A model generated the notes under the pieces. It saw only the letters and a program-made list of their open reading frames with translations. It was not told the DNA's origin and ran no database searches. A stretch of 61,198 bases of DNA from Clostridia bacterium. GTDB lineage: Bacteria; Bacillota; Clostridia; Christensenellales; CAG-138. The stretch covers positions 1-61,198 of the forward strand of contig JAEDJH010000001.1 of the NCBI GenBank assembly GCA_016296415.1. Direction: 5' to 3'. This document shows positions 1-9,339 of this stretch, one piece after another (positions within the stretch are counted from its first letter, which is position 1; the number at the start of each line of letters is the position of its first letter). A program made the translations under genes and the position numbers.

Positions 1-30
1 AAGCATATTGCGCTGAACGGCTTCGTTTGA
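1..30 (+). CDS. 3' end of an upstream gene, possibly dprA
   Basis: The first nine codons read KHIALNGFV and end in TGA at position 28-30. In Firmicutes dprA often sits directly before topA, and a DprA C-terminal winged-helix tail would be of this kind. Nine residues cannot identify a family, so the name rests on neighbourhood only. Another frame stays open up to the topA start and cannot be excluded. Confidence 0.25.
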   Translation, partial: KHIALNGFV

Positions 31-76
31 CAGCTTTTGCTGTGCTGAATACTCGCCCTGCATCACGGAGGAAAGA

Positions 77-2173
77 ATGAGCAATCTTATCATTGTCGAG
101 TCGCCCACAAAGGCAAAGACTATCGGCAAGTTTTTAGGATCAAAATACAAGGTCATCGCATCCAACGGTCACGTCAGAGATCTGCCTAAAAGTCAGCTCG
201 GTGTGGATGTGGATAACAATTTCGAGCCCAAGTATATAACGCTTCGCGGTAAAAAAAGCGTACTTGACAACATACGCAAGGAAGCTAAAAATGCCGATAA
301 AATCTTCCTTGCAACCGACCCCGACAGAGAGGGAGAGGCTATTTCGTGGCATCTTGCACACATGCTCAAGCTGGACGAAAAAGCGGTATGCCGTGTCGTT
401 TTCAACGAGATAACCGCACCCGTTGTAAAGGCTTCAATCAAGACGCCGAGAGCAATCGACCTTCAGCTGGTGGACGCTCAGCAGGCGCGCCGTGTCCTTG
501 ACAGGCTTGTAGGCTATAAAATCAGCCCCATACTGTGGGCAAAGGTGCGAAGCGGTCTGTCGGCGGGCAGGGTGCAGTCCGTCGCCACAAGGATAATATG
601 CGACCGTGAACAGGAGATAATCGACTTCGTTCCGCAGGAATACTGGACGATAACGGCGCTTTTGAATATGCCGAAAGGCAGAAAGCAAATCGAAGCCGCC
701 TTCTACGGATATAACGGAAAAAAAGTCGAGCTGCATGACGAAAGCAGTACCAACGAGGTTTTACGCCGAATCGACGGACATGACTTCATTGTTGACGGAA
801 TTACCAAAACCGTTAAAAAGCTTCATGCACCCGCACCCTTTACCACCAGCAGCATGCAGCAGGAGGCATCGAGGAAGCTGGGCTTCACAACACAGCACAC
901 GATGCTCGTTGCGCAGCAGCTTTTCGAGGGCATCGAGGTCGGGGGAAGCACAACGGGACTTATCACATACATCAGAACCGACTCCGTTCGTGTTTCAAAT
1001 GAGGCGCAGAATGCAGCGCTTGAGTATATCCGGGACGTATATGGTGATAAATACATACCCTCAACACCGAATGTTTACAAGGGGCGCTCCAATGCACAGG
1101 ATGCACACGAAGCAATACGCCCGTCAGATCTGAAGCTGACTCCGTCAGTGGTAAAGTCATCGCTGACCACCATGCAGTACAGGCTCTATAAACTCATTTT
1201 CGACAGGTTCATCGCATCACAAATGTCCGAGGAAACACTCGAAACCTGCTCGGTGACATACGATGCGAACGGTGCAACGTTCAAATCCACCGCCTCTAAG
1301 GTGCTGTTTGACGGTTTCACGGCCGTCTATACCGAGGGCAGGGACGAGAATGAGGCAAAATCAACAGCCCTACCTGAGATGGAGAAAGGAATGAAGCTGA
1401 CCGCAGGCAAAATAACGCCCGAACAAAAGTTTACGAGCCCTCCGCCAAGATATACGGAAGCGGCACTTGTAAAGCTGCTCGAAGAAAAGGGCATAGGTCG
1501 TCCGTCCACTTTCTCACCCACTATTTCCACCATAATCGCCAGGGGTTATGTGAAGCGGGAGAAAAAGCAGCTTGTTCCCACGGAGCTGGGTTTTGTAGTG
1601 ACTCAGCTTATGAAGGAGAACTTCGAGGATATTGTTGATCTGAAATTTACCGCCGATATGGAGGCTAAGCTTGACAAAATCGAAGAAGGCAAGCAGAACT
1701 GGAACAAGGTCATTGCTGACTTTTATTCCCCGTTTAAGGAAAGCATTGAGCGTGCATCCGCAAGCATAGAGAAAGTCACCCTTCCCGTCGTACAGTCCGA
1801 CGTTGTATGCGATAAATGCGGCGCACTCATGGTATATAAAGACGGAAGATTCGGAAGATTTTTGGCATGCCCGAACTATCCCGAATGCAAAAACACAAAG
1901 GCGTTGACCGAAAAAACGGGAGTTTCCTGCCCGAAATGCGGCAAGGCCATAATAAAGTGCAAAACGAAAAAAGGTAACAAGGTATTTTACGGCTGCGAAG
2001 GGTATCCCGATTGCGACTTTATGCTGTGGGATAAACCTATCGACGAAAAATGCAAGCTGTGCGGCTCTATAATGGTGCAAAAATTTGCACGGAACTTCTG
2101 CTCAAACCCTGAGTGTACAGCCTCAGGCAGAAAGGAAAAGGGCGCAAAAGGCGCAAAAAATGAGAATGAATAA
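77..2173 (+). CDS. topA: DNA topoisomerase I
   Basis: Type IA topoisomerase that relaxes negatively supercoiled DNA by cutting and passing one strand. The 698-residue product starts with the TOPRIM signature LIIVESPTKAKTIGKFLG and carries the metal-binding DPDREGE motif at about residues 81-87. The catalytic tyrosine is Y298 in the YIRTDS motif. The C-terminus holds three Cys4 zinc ribbons (about residues 578-600, 616-640 and 659-675), the usual Firmicutes arrangement, and ends in a Lys/Gly-rich tail. An ATCACGGAGG sequence lies just upstream of the ATG. The last codons overlap trmFO by 14 bases, so the two are probably translationally coupled. Full length, no defects seen. Confidence 0.97.
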   Translation: MSNLIIVESPTKAKTIGKFLGSKYKVIASNGHVRDLPKSQLGVDVDNNFEPKYITLRGKKSVLDNIRKEAKNADKIFLATDPDREGEAISWHLAHMLKLDEKAVCRVVFNEITAPVVKASIKTPRAIDLQLVDAQQARRVLDRLVGYKISPILWAKVRSGLSAGRVQSVATRIICDREQEIIDFVPQEYWTITALLNMPKGRKQIEAAFYGYNGKKVELHDESSTNEVLRRIDGHDFIVDGITKTVKKLHAPAPFTTSSMQQEASRKLGFTTQHTMLVAQQLFEGIEVGGSTTGLITYIRTDSVRVSNEAQNAALEYIRDVYGDKYIPSTPNVYKGRSNAQDAHEAIRPSDLKLTPSVVKSSLTTMQYRLYKLIFDRFIASQMSEETLETCSVTYDANGATFKSTASKVLFDGFTAVYTEGRDENEAKSTALPEMEKGMKLTAGKITPEQKFTSPPPRYTEAALVKLLEEKGIGRPSTFSPTISTIIARGYVKREKKQLVPTELGFVVTQLMKENFEDIVDLKFTADMEAKLDKIEEGKQNWNKVIADFYSPFKESIERASASIEKVTLPVVQSDVVCDKCGALMVYKDGRFGRFLACPNYPECKNTKALTEKTGVSCPKCGKAIIKCKTKKGNKVFYGCEGYPDCDFMLWDKPIDEKCKLCGSIMVQKFARNFCSNPECTASGRKEKGAKGAKNENE

Positions 2174-3464
2174 ACCAATAACAGTAATTGGGGCAGGTTT
2201 AGCGGGATGCGAAGCCGCATATCAGGCGGCTAAAAGGGGCATACCCGTTTTACTTTATGACATGAAACCGACAAGGCGCTCACCGGCGCATAAAAGCGAT
2301 CTTTTTGCCGAGCTTGTCTGTTCAAATTCGCTCCGTTCGGACAGACTGCAAAATGCGGTGGGGCTGCTAAAAGAGGAGCTTAGGCGTCTGGATTCTCTGA
2401 TAATGCAGGCGGCCGATGCAACACGGGTTCCGGCAGGTGGAGCTCTGGCGGTTGACAGACAGGGCTTTTCCGAGTATATCACCGATGCAGTATGCAAAAA
2501 TCCGCTTATCGAAGTACGAAGCGAGGAGGTAACGGAGCTTCCCGACGGCATAACCGTGATTGCTACCGGACCCCTGACCGACGGAGCGCTGCTCAAAGCC
2601 ATTGAGGAGAAAATAGGCGACAGTCTGCACTTTTTTGATGCCGCCGCTCCTGTCGTAACGTACGAGTCGCTTGACATGAACAAGGTGTTTCGTGCGTCAA
2701 GATACGACCGTGGCAGCGATTATCTGAACTGTGCGATGGACAGGGACGAATACATGGACTTCATAAGGGAACTTGTCAATGCCGAAACGACTGAGCTTAA
2801 GGAATTTGAAGATGTTCGTGTGTTCGAGGGCTGCATGCCGATCGAAGTAATGGCAAAGCGGGGAGAGATGACGCTTGCCTTCGGACCTTTGAAGCCCGTT
2901 GGATTGAGCGACCCGAGGAACAATAAGCGCCCGTTTGCCGTGGTACAGCTTCGCCAGGATGATAAGGAGGGTCGCCTGTACAACATTGTCGGCTTCCAGA
3001 CTAATTTGAAATTCGGAGAGCAAAAGCGGGTATTCGGCATGATACCCGGGCTTGAAAATGCCGAGTTTGTGCGTTACGGCGTAATGCACAGAAATTCATT
3101 CATAAACTCACCGAAGCATCTTTCATGGGATTACAGGCTAAACGGCACGGATACCTACTTTGCCGGTCAGATAACCGGCGTTGAGGGTTACGTTGAAAGC
3201 GCTTCAAGCGGATTCGTCGCAGGGGTAAATGCCGCAAGGCGTGCAGAGGGCAGTCCGCCGATAGATTTCACAACAAAAACGGCTATCGGTGCGCTTTGCC
3301 ACTATGTCAGCGAATACGCAGGAAGCGACTTCCAGCCGATGAACGTCACGTTCGGCATAATTGACTCTCTTGAAACCAGAATCCGAAGCAAGCAGGAGCG
3401 ATATACGGCGATTGCAGAGCGTGCTTTGTTCACAATAGACACGATAATTGAGAACGATATGTGA
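2160..3464 (+). CDS. trmFO: tRNA (uracil-54,C5)-methyltransferase, folate dependent
   Basis: TrmFO (Gid) uses methylenetetrahydrofolate and FAD to make ribothymidine at position 54 of the tRNA T-loop. The product begins MRMNKPITVIGAGLAGCEAA, with the FAD-binding GxGxxG fold at its start. The family block around HKSDLFAELVCSNSLRSD follows, then typical C-terminal segments such as GYVESASSGF. A longer frame exists upstream, but it runs through the topA tail and lacks family similarity. The ATG at 2160 has AAAGG eight bases upstream; the ATG at 2166 is the alternative. Length 434 residues, normal. In Bacillus this gene is followed by xerC (codV), then hslV; here xerC is missing. Confidence 0.95.
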   Translation: MRMNKPITVIGAGLAGCEAAYQAAKRGIPVLLYDMKPTRRSPAHKSDLFAELVCSNSLRSDRLQNAVGLLKEELRRLDSLIMQAADATRVPAGGALAVDRQGFSEYITDAVCKNPLIEVRSEEVTELPDGITVIATGPLTDGALLKAIEEKIGDSLHFFDAAAPVVTYESLDMNKVFRASRYDRGSDYLNCAMDRDEYMDFIRELVNAETTELKEFEDVRVFEGCMPIEVMAKRGEMTLAFGPLKPVGLSDPRNNKRPFAVVQLRQDDKEGRLYNIVGFQTNLKFGEQKRVFGMIPGLENAEFVRYGVMHRNSFINSPKHLSWDYRLNGTDTYFAGQITGVEGYVESASSGFVAGVNAARRAEGSPPIDFTTKTAIGALCHYVSEYAGSDFQPMNVTFGIIDSLETRIRSKQERYTAIAERALFTIDTIIENDM

Positions 3465-3477
3465 ATAAACTGCGGTT

Positions 3478-3508
3478 TTGTGCAAAAATCCGCACAATAT
3501 GGTACAAT
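3478..3508 (+). promoter_or_regulatory. Probable hslVU promoter
   Basis: The gap between trmFO and hslV holds a TG-extended -10 (TGG then TACAAT at 3503-3508) with a weak -35 (TTGTGC at 3478 with 19-base spacing, or GTGCAA at 3480 with 17). A TGCGG/CCGCA inverted repeat overlaps the -35 and could be a weak trmFO terminator or an operator. Confidence 0.45.
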
Positions 3509-3534
3509 ACAAAAAACAAAAGGCAGAGTGAACA

Positions 3535-4089
3535 ATGAGGTTTGACGGAACAACTATAATAGCCGTAAGGCGAAACGGCGAATGTGCCGTGGCGGGCGAC
3601 GGTCAGGTGACATTCGGTGAAAACACGATAATGAAGCATTCGGCAAAGAAGGTACGCAGGCTCTATCACGATAAGGTGATCGTAGGCTTTGCGGGCGCCG
3701 TGGCCGATGCTTTTTCGCTTTGCGAACGCTTTGAAACAAAGCTTGAAAAATACAGCGGCAGCCTTAAAAGGGCAGCGGTAGCCTTAGCGCAGGAGTGGCG
3801 GAGCGATAAGGCATTAAGGCAGCTTCAAGCGCTTCTTATATGTGCCGACGCCACGGATCTGCTCATCGTTTCCGGCACGGGTGAGGTCATAGATCCCGAC
3901 GACGGCATAGCTGCCATAGGTTCAGGGGGAATGTATGCGCTTGCAGCAGGTCGTGCGCTCCTTAACAATACGGAGCTCGATGCTAAAACGATAGCGGAAA
4001 AATCAATACTGATCGCCTCCGAGATATGCGTATATACGAATAATTGCATTACTGTTGAGACCATCCGAAACGAAGGGGGAGAGCTTTGA
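3535..4089 (+). CDS. hslV: HslV (ClpQ) peptidase subunit of the HslUV protease
   Basis: Proteasome-like threonine protease that forms a double hexamer capped by HslU and degrades unfolded cytosolic proteins. The chain begins MRFDGTTIIAVRRNGECAVA. Family members are processed so that a threonine becomes the N-terminal nucleophile; here the TT pair at residues 6-7 fits, with a short propeptide. The AGDGQVTFGENTIMKHSAKK block and the GSGGMYALAAGRAL block are typical. Length 184, normal. The stop codon shares one base with the hslU start (TGATG), the usual coupling of these two genes. Confidence 0.95.
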   Translation: MRFDGTTIIAVRRNGECAVAGDGQVTFGENTIMKHSAKKVRRLYHDKVIVGFAGAVADAFSLCERFETKLEKYSGSLKRAAVALAQEWRSDKALRQLQALLICADATDLLIVSGTGEVIDPDDGIAAIGSGGMYALAAGRALLNNTELDAKTIAEKSILIASEICVYTNNCITVETIRNEGGEL

Positions 4090-5501
4090 TGCTGACACCT
4101 AAAGAGATAATTGATGCGCTGGACAAATACATAATCGGACAGGATGAAGCAAAGCGTGCCGTTGCCATTGCGCTCAGAAACAGATACAGATGGGGCAGGC
4201 TCTCCGATGAAATGCGGGAGGAAATAGCCCCCAAAAATATAATTATGGTCGGACCCACGGGCGTGGGTAAGACGGAAATAGCAAGGCGCCTTGCAAAGCT
4301 TGTCGATGCACCCTTTGCCAAGGTTGAGGCGACAAAATTTACCGAGGTCGGTTATGTGGGCCGTGACGTTGACTCGATGATCCGTGATTTGATTGAAGCC
4401 TCTATTAATCTGTGCAAAAAACGCAGGGAGGCAGCGGTAAAGCACGTTGCGGAGGCTGCAGCCGAACAGCGGCTTTGTGACTTGCTGATGACACCCTCAA
4501 ACGAGCAGAGGACCTCAAAGCCTATGCAGAATAATCCCCTGCAATTCCTTTTTGACGGAGCTGGGGTGAAGCCCGACACGACAGAGATTGCGGTGTCGAA
4601 AAGCGATGAGGAGCGTGCTGCCGAGAACGCAAAGCGCAGCGAAATACTGTCAAAGCTCCGTGACGGCAGGCTGGAGGACACTTTGATAGAAATCAGCGTA
4701 AATCAGGATATGTCGTCCCGTGACGGAGGAATGCTTGCAATTGGCATTGATTTTAATCTTAACGAAGTGTTGGGCGATATGCTTCCAAAGCAGAAAAAAC
4801 TCCGTAAAATGAGCGTGAAGGATGCTCGCCGCATAATCATACAGGAGGAAATGGACAAGCTCATCGACATGGATGAGGTTATTCGTGAAGCTGTTGAAAA
4901 AGCGGAGCAGGACGGAATAATCTTTATCGACGAAATTGACAAAATTGTCGGAGCGAGGGAGGTCGGACACGGTCCCGACGTTTCCCGTGAGGGCGTACAG
5001 CGGGATATACTTCCACTCGTCGAAGGCTGTACCGTCAGCACAAAATACGGCGGCGTAAAGACCGATCATATTCTTTTTATTGCGGCAGGAGCGTTTCACG
5101 TTTCAAAGCTGTCGGATATGATCCCCGAGCTCCAGGGGCGTTTCCCGATAATTGTGGAGCTTAGCGCTTTGACCGCAGGCGACTTTAAGCAGATACTCAC
5201 AAAGCCCAAAAACTCTCTGACCAAGCAATATGCGGCTCTGCTTTCGGTTGATAATATTTCCCTGTCGTTTACCGACGGTGCGCTTGATGCAATTTCCGAA
5301 TATGCGCTGATGATGAATGAAACCAACGAGAACATCGGAGCAAGGCGTTTGCATACCATAATGGAGAAGCTGCTTGAGGATATTTCGTTCAATGCAAACG
5401 GAAACCATCCTCAAATTGAGGTGGTTATCGACGAAAAATATGTAAAGGAGCATATCGACTCAAGCGCATTAAAGGTCGATTTGCAAAAGTTTATTATCTG
5501 A
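4089..5501 (+). CDS. hslU: HslU (ClpY) ATPase subunit of the HslUV protease
   Basis: AAA+ unfoldase that feeds substrates to HslV. The Walker A motif GPTGVGKT is at about residues 55-62, the TKFTEVGYVGRDV pore region follows, and the Walker B motif IIFIDEID lies near residue 277. The C-terminal sensor region contains NIGARRLHTIMEKLLEDISF. A TTG at 4086 would extend the frame by one codon, but the ATG at 4089, overlapping the hslV stop, is the natural start. Length 470. The codY gene that follows hslU in many Bacilli is absent; a cell-wall hydrolase gene follows one base later. Confidence 0.96.
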   Translation: MLTPKEIIDALDKYIIGQDEAKRAVAIALRNRYRWGRLSDEMREEIAPKNIIMVGPTGVGKTEIARRLAKLVDAPFAKVEATKFTEVGYVGRDVDSMIRDLIEASINLCKKRREAAVKHVAEAAAEQRLCDLLMTPSNEQRTSKPMQNNPLQFLFDGAGVKPDTTEIAVSKSDEERAAENAKRSEILSKLRDGRLEDTLIEISVNQDMSSRDGGMLAIGIDFNLNEVLGDMLPKQKKLRKMSVKDARRIIIQEEMDKLIDMDEVIREAVEKAEQDGIIFIDEIDKIVGAREVGHGPDVSREGVQRDILPLVEGCTVSTKYGGVKTDHILFIAAGAFHVSKLSDMIPELQGRFPIIVELSALTAGDFKQILTKPKNSLTKQYAALLSVDNISLSFTDGALDAISEYALMMNETNENIGARRLHTIMEKLLEDISFNANGNHPQIEVVIDEKYVKEHIDSSALKVDLQKFII

Positions 5502-5502
5502 C

Positions 5503-6408
5503 GTGGGGAAAATTTTTAAAAAAACAGTCGGTATTGTTTTCCTGATGATGCTTTGCCTCGCCACTGCATGCGGCCCTGCATCAAGGGTAAATGCGCCCGA
5601 AGATGCCGATATAATGGTTGATATTCTGCCGACGGAGAAATTGACGGTAGCTGAACCTCCTGCTGCCGTGCTGTCACCCGTATTATCGACCGTGACTTCT
5701 CCGTCGCCGACTGCAACGCCTGAGCCGACCGCTACCCCGAAGCCCACCGACTCGGATCCGCTTGCGGCCTACACCATAATTGAAATGGACAAAGGCGGCT
5801 ATATAAATAAAAACGGCGTAAATATGCGTAAAGGTCCCTCGACCCGTTTTGAGCTTATAGCGACCCTTGATATGTACACGCCTCTTAGGATCACCGGCGA
5901 GTGCGACGGGTGGTATAGAGTCAGGATAGTTTCGGACAACTCCGTTGGCTTCATAAAGAAGGATTTTGTCACAAGAGGATATGCCCCTGAGCCCACGCCA
6001 AAGCCGAAGCCCACCGTTACGCCGAAGCCGTCGTATAACCCCTCCGGAAACTATACCGAAGAAGAAGTATTGCTTGTTGCAAAGCTTGCATATCTTGAGA
6101 GCGGACATACGACAAAGGGATTTAAGGCGGTTGCAAGCGTAGTGCTGAACAGAGTGCTTCACAAGAGCTTTCCCAACACTATAGAAGGCGTTATTTATGC
6201 ACCGGGGCAATTTTCGGTGGTAGGGGAGCTCGACAGTACCACTCCCTCAAACGGTGCAATTAACGCCGTCCGTGATGTGCTGAACGGAAATGGTCCGATT
6301 CTGCCAAAGGATGTGCTCAATTTCAGGGCCGCACGGCTCGGACGTGTATGGGGAAACCTTGAATATTACTGCACCATAGCCAATAACTGCTATTTCCGCA
6401 GAAAGTGA
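5503..6408 (+). CDS. Lipoprotein with SH3 domain and SleB-type cell-wall hydrolase domain
   Basis: A predicted exported lipoprotein: a basic N-terminus, a hydrophobic core and a lipobox LATAC with the lipidated cysteine at residue 23. A Pro/Thr-rich linker (about 55-90) leads to a bacterial SH3 domain (about 100-163, with GVNMRKGPSTRF), a second Pro/Lys linker, and a C-terminal Hydrolase_2 domain (about 185-300) of the SleB/CwlJ type with AYLESG, VLNRVLHKSFPNT and GQFSVV. Family members cleave spore cortex or vegetative peptidoglycan. The start is a GTG one base after hslU with only a weak ribosome binding site, so it is uncertain. The usual N-terminal peptidoglycan-binding domain of SleB is absent. 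Confidence 0.82.
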   Translation: MGKIFKKTVGIVFLMMLCLATACGPASRVNAPEDADIMVDILPTEKLTVAEPPAAVLSPVLSTVTSPSPTATPEPTATPKPTDSDPLAAYTIIEMDKGGYINKNGVNMRKGPSTRFELIATLDMYTPLRITGECDGWYRVRIVSDNSVGFIKKDFVTRGYAPEPTPKPKPTVTPKPSYNPSGNYTEEEVLLVAKLAYLESGHTTKGFKAVASVVLNRVLHKSFPNTIEGVIYAPGQFSVVGELDSTTPSNGAINAVRDVLNGNGPILPKDVLNFRAARLGRVWGNLEYYCTIANNCYFRRK

Positions 6409-6434
6409 TTAAACAATAAAATAAGAAGCAAACT

Positions 6435-6470
6435 AATACCGCATTACTTAATTGAAAGGCGGTATTTTTT
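6435..6470 (+). terminator. Hairpin with T-run between the hydrolase gene and the manC-like gene
   Basis: AATACCGC (6435-6442) pairs perfectly with GCGGTATT (6459-6466) across a 16-base loop and is followed by a T-run to 6470. The right arm contains part of the ribosome binding site (GAAAGGCGG) of the next gene, whose ATG is at 6473. It may terminate the upstream transcript and would also hide the downstream site on read-through RNA. Confidence 0.6.
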
Positions 6471-6472
6471 AT

Positions 6473-8818
6473 ATGAAAGCGATAATTATGGCAGGCGGCG
6501 AAGGGCAAAGGCTTAGACCGATAACCTGCACAATGCCAAAGCCGCTTGTTCCGCTGCTGAACAAGCCGGTTATAGATTACTGCGTTGATTTATTAAAGGC
6601 AAGCGGAATTGACGACATAACCGTAACGACGCATTATCTGCCGAAAAAGCTGATTGAGCATCTTGGCGACGGTTCAAACTACGGAGTAAAAATTCGACAC
6701 GTTGTGGAGGACAAGCCTCTCGGAACTGCGGGCAGCGTCAGAGCGGCCGTGGGCATGGATAATAACGATACGATACTTGTAATAAGCGGCGATGCAATCA
6801 CCGACATAGATTTGCGTTCCGCAATAAAAAATCACGATGAGCTCGGCATGCGTGCCACAATAGTGCTGAAAAGGGTTGCGCTTCCGACTGAATACGGCGT
6901 TGCGCTGCTTGACAAAAACGGGTGCATAACCCGTTTCCTGGAAAAGCCGCTTCAAAATGAGGTTTTCAGCGATTTGGCGAACACGGGCATATACATTCTT
7001 GAAAAGGACGTGCTGGATTTAATTCCCGAGAATATGCCGTTTGACTTCAGCAAGGATCTGTTTCCGAAGCTGATGGCGGAAAATATCCCGATCCACGGGC
7101 ATATTTCCGACGGTTATTGGTGCGATATAGGCGATATGAAGCAGTATTTATCGGCGCAGATAGATATGCTCGACAGAAAATGTGATTTTAAAACCGCCGC
7201 AATTTGCGATAACGGTATCTATGTCGAGCCCGGGGCAAGAATTTCTGCCGACGCAAAGCTGCTTTCGCCGTGCTATGTTTCCTCCGGCGCACAGATCGGC
7301 TCATTGGCGTGCATAGGTCCAAACACCGTTATATGCTCTGACGCAAGGATAGGGGAGGGCAGCAGCATAAAGCGAAGCATTGTCATGACCGGCGCAAGCG
7401 TTAGAGAAGGCACGGAGCTTCGTGGAGCGATAATATGCGAAAATGCCGTGGTGGACGAAAACGTTCTGGCACTTGAAAACAGCGTGGTAGGCGCAAAAAC
7501 TCATATTGGAAGGGGATCGACGATATACCCAAACAGCTGGATATGGCCCGAAAAGAATATGGAGCCCGGAACGGACTGCAGCGATAATATTGTGTGGGGA
7601 GAGGGAAAAAGGCTTGCATTTGCCTCGGCAGGCATAACGGCATACGCTGATACAGAGCTTTGTCCCGAATCGGCCGTCAGACTCGGAGCTGCCTTCTGTG
7701 ACAGTATGAAGCTGTCAACTGTCGCAGTGGCATCGGACGGCAGGCTTCAATGCGCCATGCTTCAGGCGGCTTTTATTTCCGGCTGTTTGTCGCAAGGATG
7801 TGATGTGCATAAAATGAACTCGGTTTCACGCTCGGTATGCAGATACGGTGTGAAAAACTTCGGACTCGACGGCGGCGTCTATATACACGGAAGCGATTCC
7901 GCCTCACATAAGGTTATCATTGAGTTTTTCGATAAAAACGGTAAAACCATATCTCCGGCAAGTATAAGAAAACTCCTGCAAAGTTTTGAAAGGGGCGAAA
8001 AGCGCCCTGTAACAAGCACTCAAATCGGCATAACATACGATTGCAGCAGTGCAGTGCTGGCATACGAAGCCGAGCTTTCAAGGTATGTAGGACGGGATAA
8101 GCTGATGGGCAAGGGCGGCACGGTTTTGATTTCTGCATCAGCAGATATAACAAATACCGCTGCGCTCGTACTGCTGAAGCTTGGTTTCAATGTAATTGCA
8201 AAGCAAAACGCAAAGGATGATGAACTTTATGCGCTGGTAAATTCAAATAACGCCGACATCGGAATATGCGTGCACGAGGATGGCTCCGTATTCGCCGTAA
8301 ACAGCGACGGAAAAGGCATAAATGACAATATGGCAGCGATTATCGTCGAGGTTTTGGGCGAAGGTGAGTCCGTAGTGCTGTCTGCGTGCCAACCCGAAGA
8401 ATATCTGAAATTCTTGAGGGAAAAAGGTATTGATGTTAAGACCGAAACCGAGCAGTCGATACTTAATAACAGAGAGCCTGAAAAATTCATACTCAGGCTT
8501 GTACAGCTTCAGGCGGAGAAAGGTCTTTCGCCGCTCGTTGATGCTCTTCCCAAGGTTGCAGGCAAGGAGAACAAGGTAGGCTGTTCATGGAAGGACGTAG
8601 GCAGGGTGTTTAGAAGCCTGGTCGAAACCGAAAAACAGGCTTCGATAGAGTTGGTTGATGGTGTCAAGATCAAAAATGATACAGGATGGGTGATAGTCAA
8701 GCCTAACGACGAGTTTGCCGCCTGCAGAATAATCTGCGGAAGCTACAATCAAGAATATGCCTCGGAGCTGTGCGACATATATACACGCAGAGTGAGGGAC
8801 ATTTTGAAGAAACAATAA
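6473..8818 (+). CDS. Sugar-1-phosphate nucleotidyltransferase fused to a phosphohexomutase-like domain
   Basis: The N-terminus, MKAIIMAGGEGQRLRPIT, is the GGxGxRLxPLT nucleotide-binding signature of mannose-1-phosphate guanylyltransferases and glucose-1-phosphate thymidylyl- or uridylyltransferases (about residues 1-235). A left-handed beta-helix of hexapeptide repeats follows (about 240-365), then a region with phosphohexomutase features (about 375-780). The mutase signature TASHNP around the phosphorylated serine is not intact: the matching stretch reads HGSDSASHKVIIEF. Similar fusions are usually annotated as ManC/phosphomannomutase. The mutase half may be inactive or regulatory. The ATG at 6473 has GAAAGGCGG about ten bases upstream. 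Likely role: nucleotide sugars for cell-surface polysaccharide. Confidence 0.85.
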   Translation: MKAIIMAGGEGQRLRPITCTMPKPLVPLLNKPVIDYCVDLLKASGIDDITVTTHYLPKKLIEHLGDGSNYGVKIRHVVEDKPLGTAGSVRAAVGMDNNDTILVISGDAITDIDLRSAIKNHDELGMRATIVLKRVALPTEYGVALLDKNGCITRFLEKPLQNEVFSDLANTGIYILEKDVLDLIPENMPFDFSKDLFPKLMAENIPIHGHISDGYWCDIGDMKQYLSAQIDMLDRKCDFKTAAICDNGIYVEPGARISADAKLLSPCYVSSGAQIGSLACIGPNTVICSDARIGEGSSIKRSIVMTGASVREGTELRGAIICENAVVDENVLALENSVVGAKTHIGRGSTIYPNSWIWPEKNMEPGTDCSDNIVWGEGKRLAFASAGITAYADTELCPESAVRLGAAFCDSMKLSTVAVASDGRLQCAMLQAAFISGCLSQGCDVHKMNSVSRSVCRYGVKNFGLDGGVYIHGSDSASHKVIIEFFDKNGKTISPASIRKLLQSFERGEKRPVTSTQIGITYDCSSAVLAYEAELSRYVGRDKLMGKGGTVLISASADITNTAALVLLKLGFNVIAKQNAKDDELYALVNSNNADIGICVHEDGSVFAVNSDGKGINDNMAAIIVEVLGEGESVVLSACQPEEYLKFLREKGIDVKTETEQSILNNREPEKFILRLVQLQAEKGLSPLVDALPKVAGKENKVGCSWKDVGRVFRSLVETEKQASIELVDGVKIKNDTGWVIVKPNDEFAACRIICGSYNQEYASELCDIYTRRVRDILKKQ

Positions 8819-8819
8819 C

Positions 8820-8848
8820 TTGCAAATGCGGGGGTTTTGTGTTAATAT
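8820..8848 (+). promoter_or_regulatory. Promoter of trmL
   Basis: TTGCAA (8820-8825), a 17-base spacer and TAATAT (8843-8848) form a sigma-A-type promoter about 30 bases before the trmL start. Confidence 0.55.
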
Positions 8849-8877
8849 CCTCTCGATAAAATGAGGAGGGGATACGA

Positions 8878-9339
8878 ATGCTGAACGTTGTGCTGGTGGA
8901 ACCGGAAATACCGCAGAATACCGGGAATATTTCAAGGACCTGCGTTGTCACGGGCACGGTACTGCATCTTGTGCGCCCTCTCGGGTTCGAAATAAGCGAC
9001 CGAACGCTTAAAAGGGCGGGACTCGATTACTGGAAGGATCTTACGGTATTTTACTACGACAGCTTTGAAGAGGTCGAAGCCAAATACTCGAGCGCCAAAT
9101 TTCATCTTGCATCGACTCACGCTGTTAAAGGCTATGCGGACGTAAAATATGCGGACGGGGACTTCATAGTGTTCGGGAAAGAAACCGCAGGTCTCGGGGA
9201 AAAGCTGCTTTCGAGGCGCAGCGAGGATGCGATAAGGATACCGATGCTCCCGAATCAACGCTCGCTCAACCTCTCAAACTCCGTCGCTGTCGTTCTTTAC
9301 GAGGCACTTCGGCAGCTAAGCTTCCCTAACTTATGCTAA
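8878..9339 (+). CDS. trmL: tRNA (cytidine/uridine-34-2'-O)-methyltransferase
   Basis: Small SPOUT methyltransferase that methylates the wobble ribose of certain leucine tRNAs. The start MLNVVLVEPEIPQNTGNISR is the family signature; the SAM-binding knot segments GKETAGLGEKLL and RSLNLSNSVAVVLYEALRQ are near the end. Length 153, normal for the minimal TrmL/YibK type. A strong GAGGAGGGG site precedes the ATG. Its stop codon overlaps the convergent mntP stop by four bases. Confidence 0.93.
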   Translation: MLNVVLVEPEIPQNTGNISRTCVVTGTVLHLVRPLGFEISDRTLKRAGLDYWKDLTVFYYDSFEEVEAKYSSAKFHLASTHAVKGYADVKYADGDFIVFGKETAGLGEKLLSRRSEDAIRIPMLPNQRSLNLSNSVAVVLYEALRQLSFPNLC

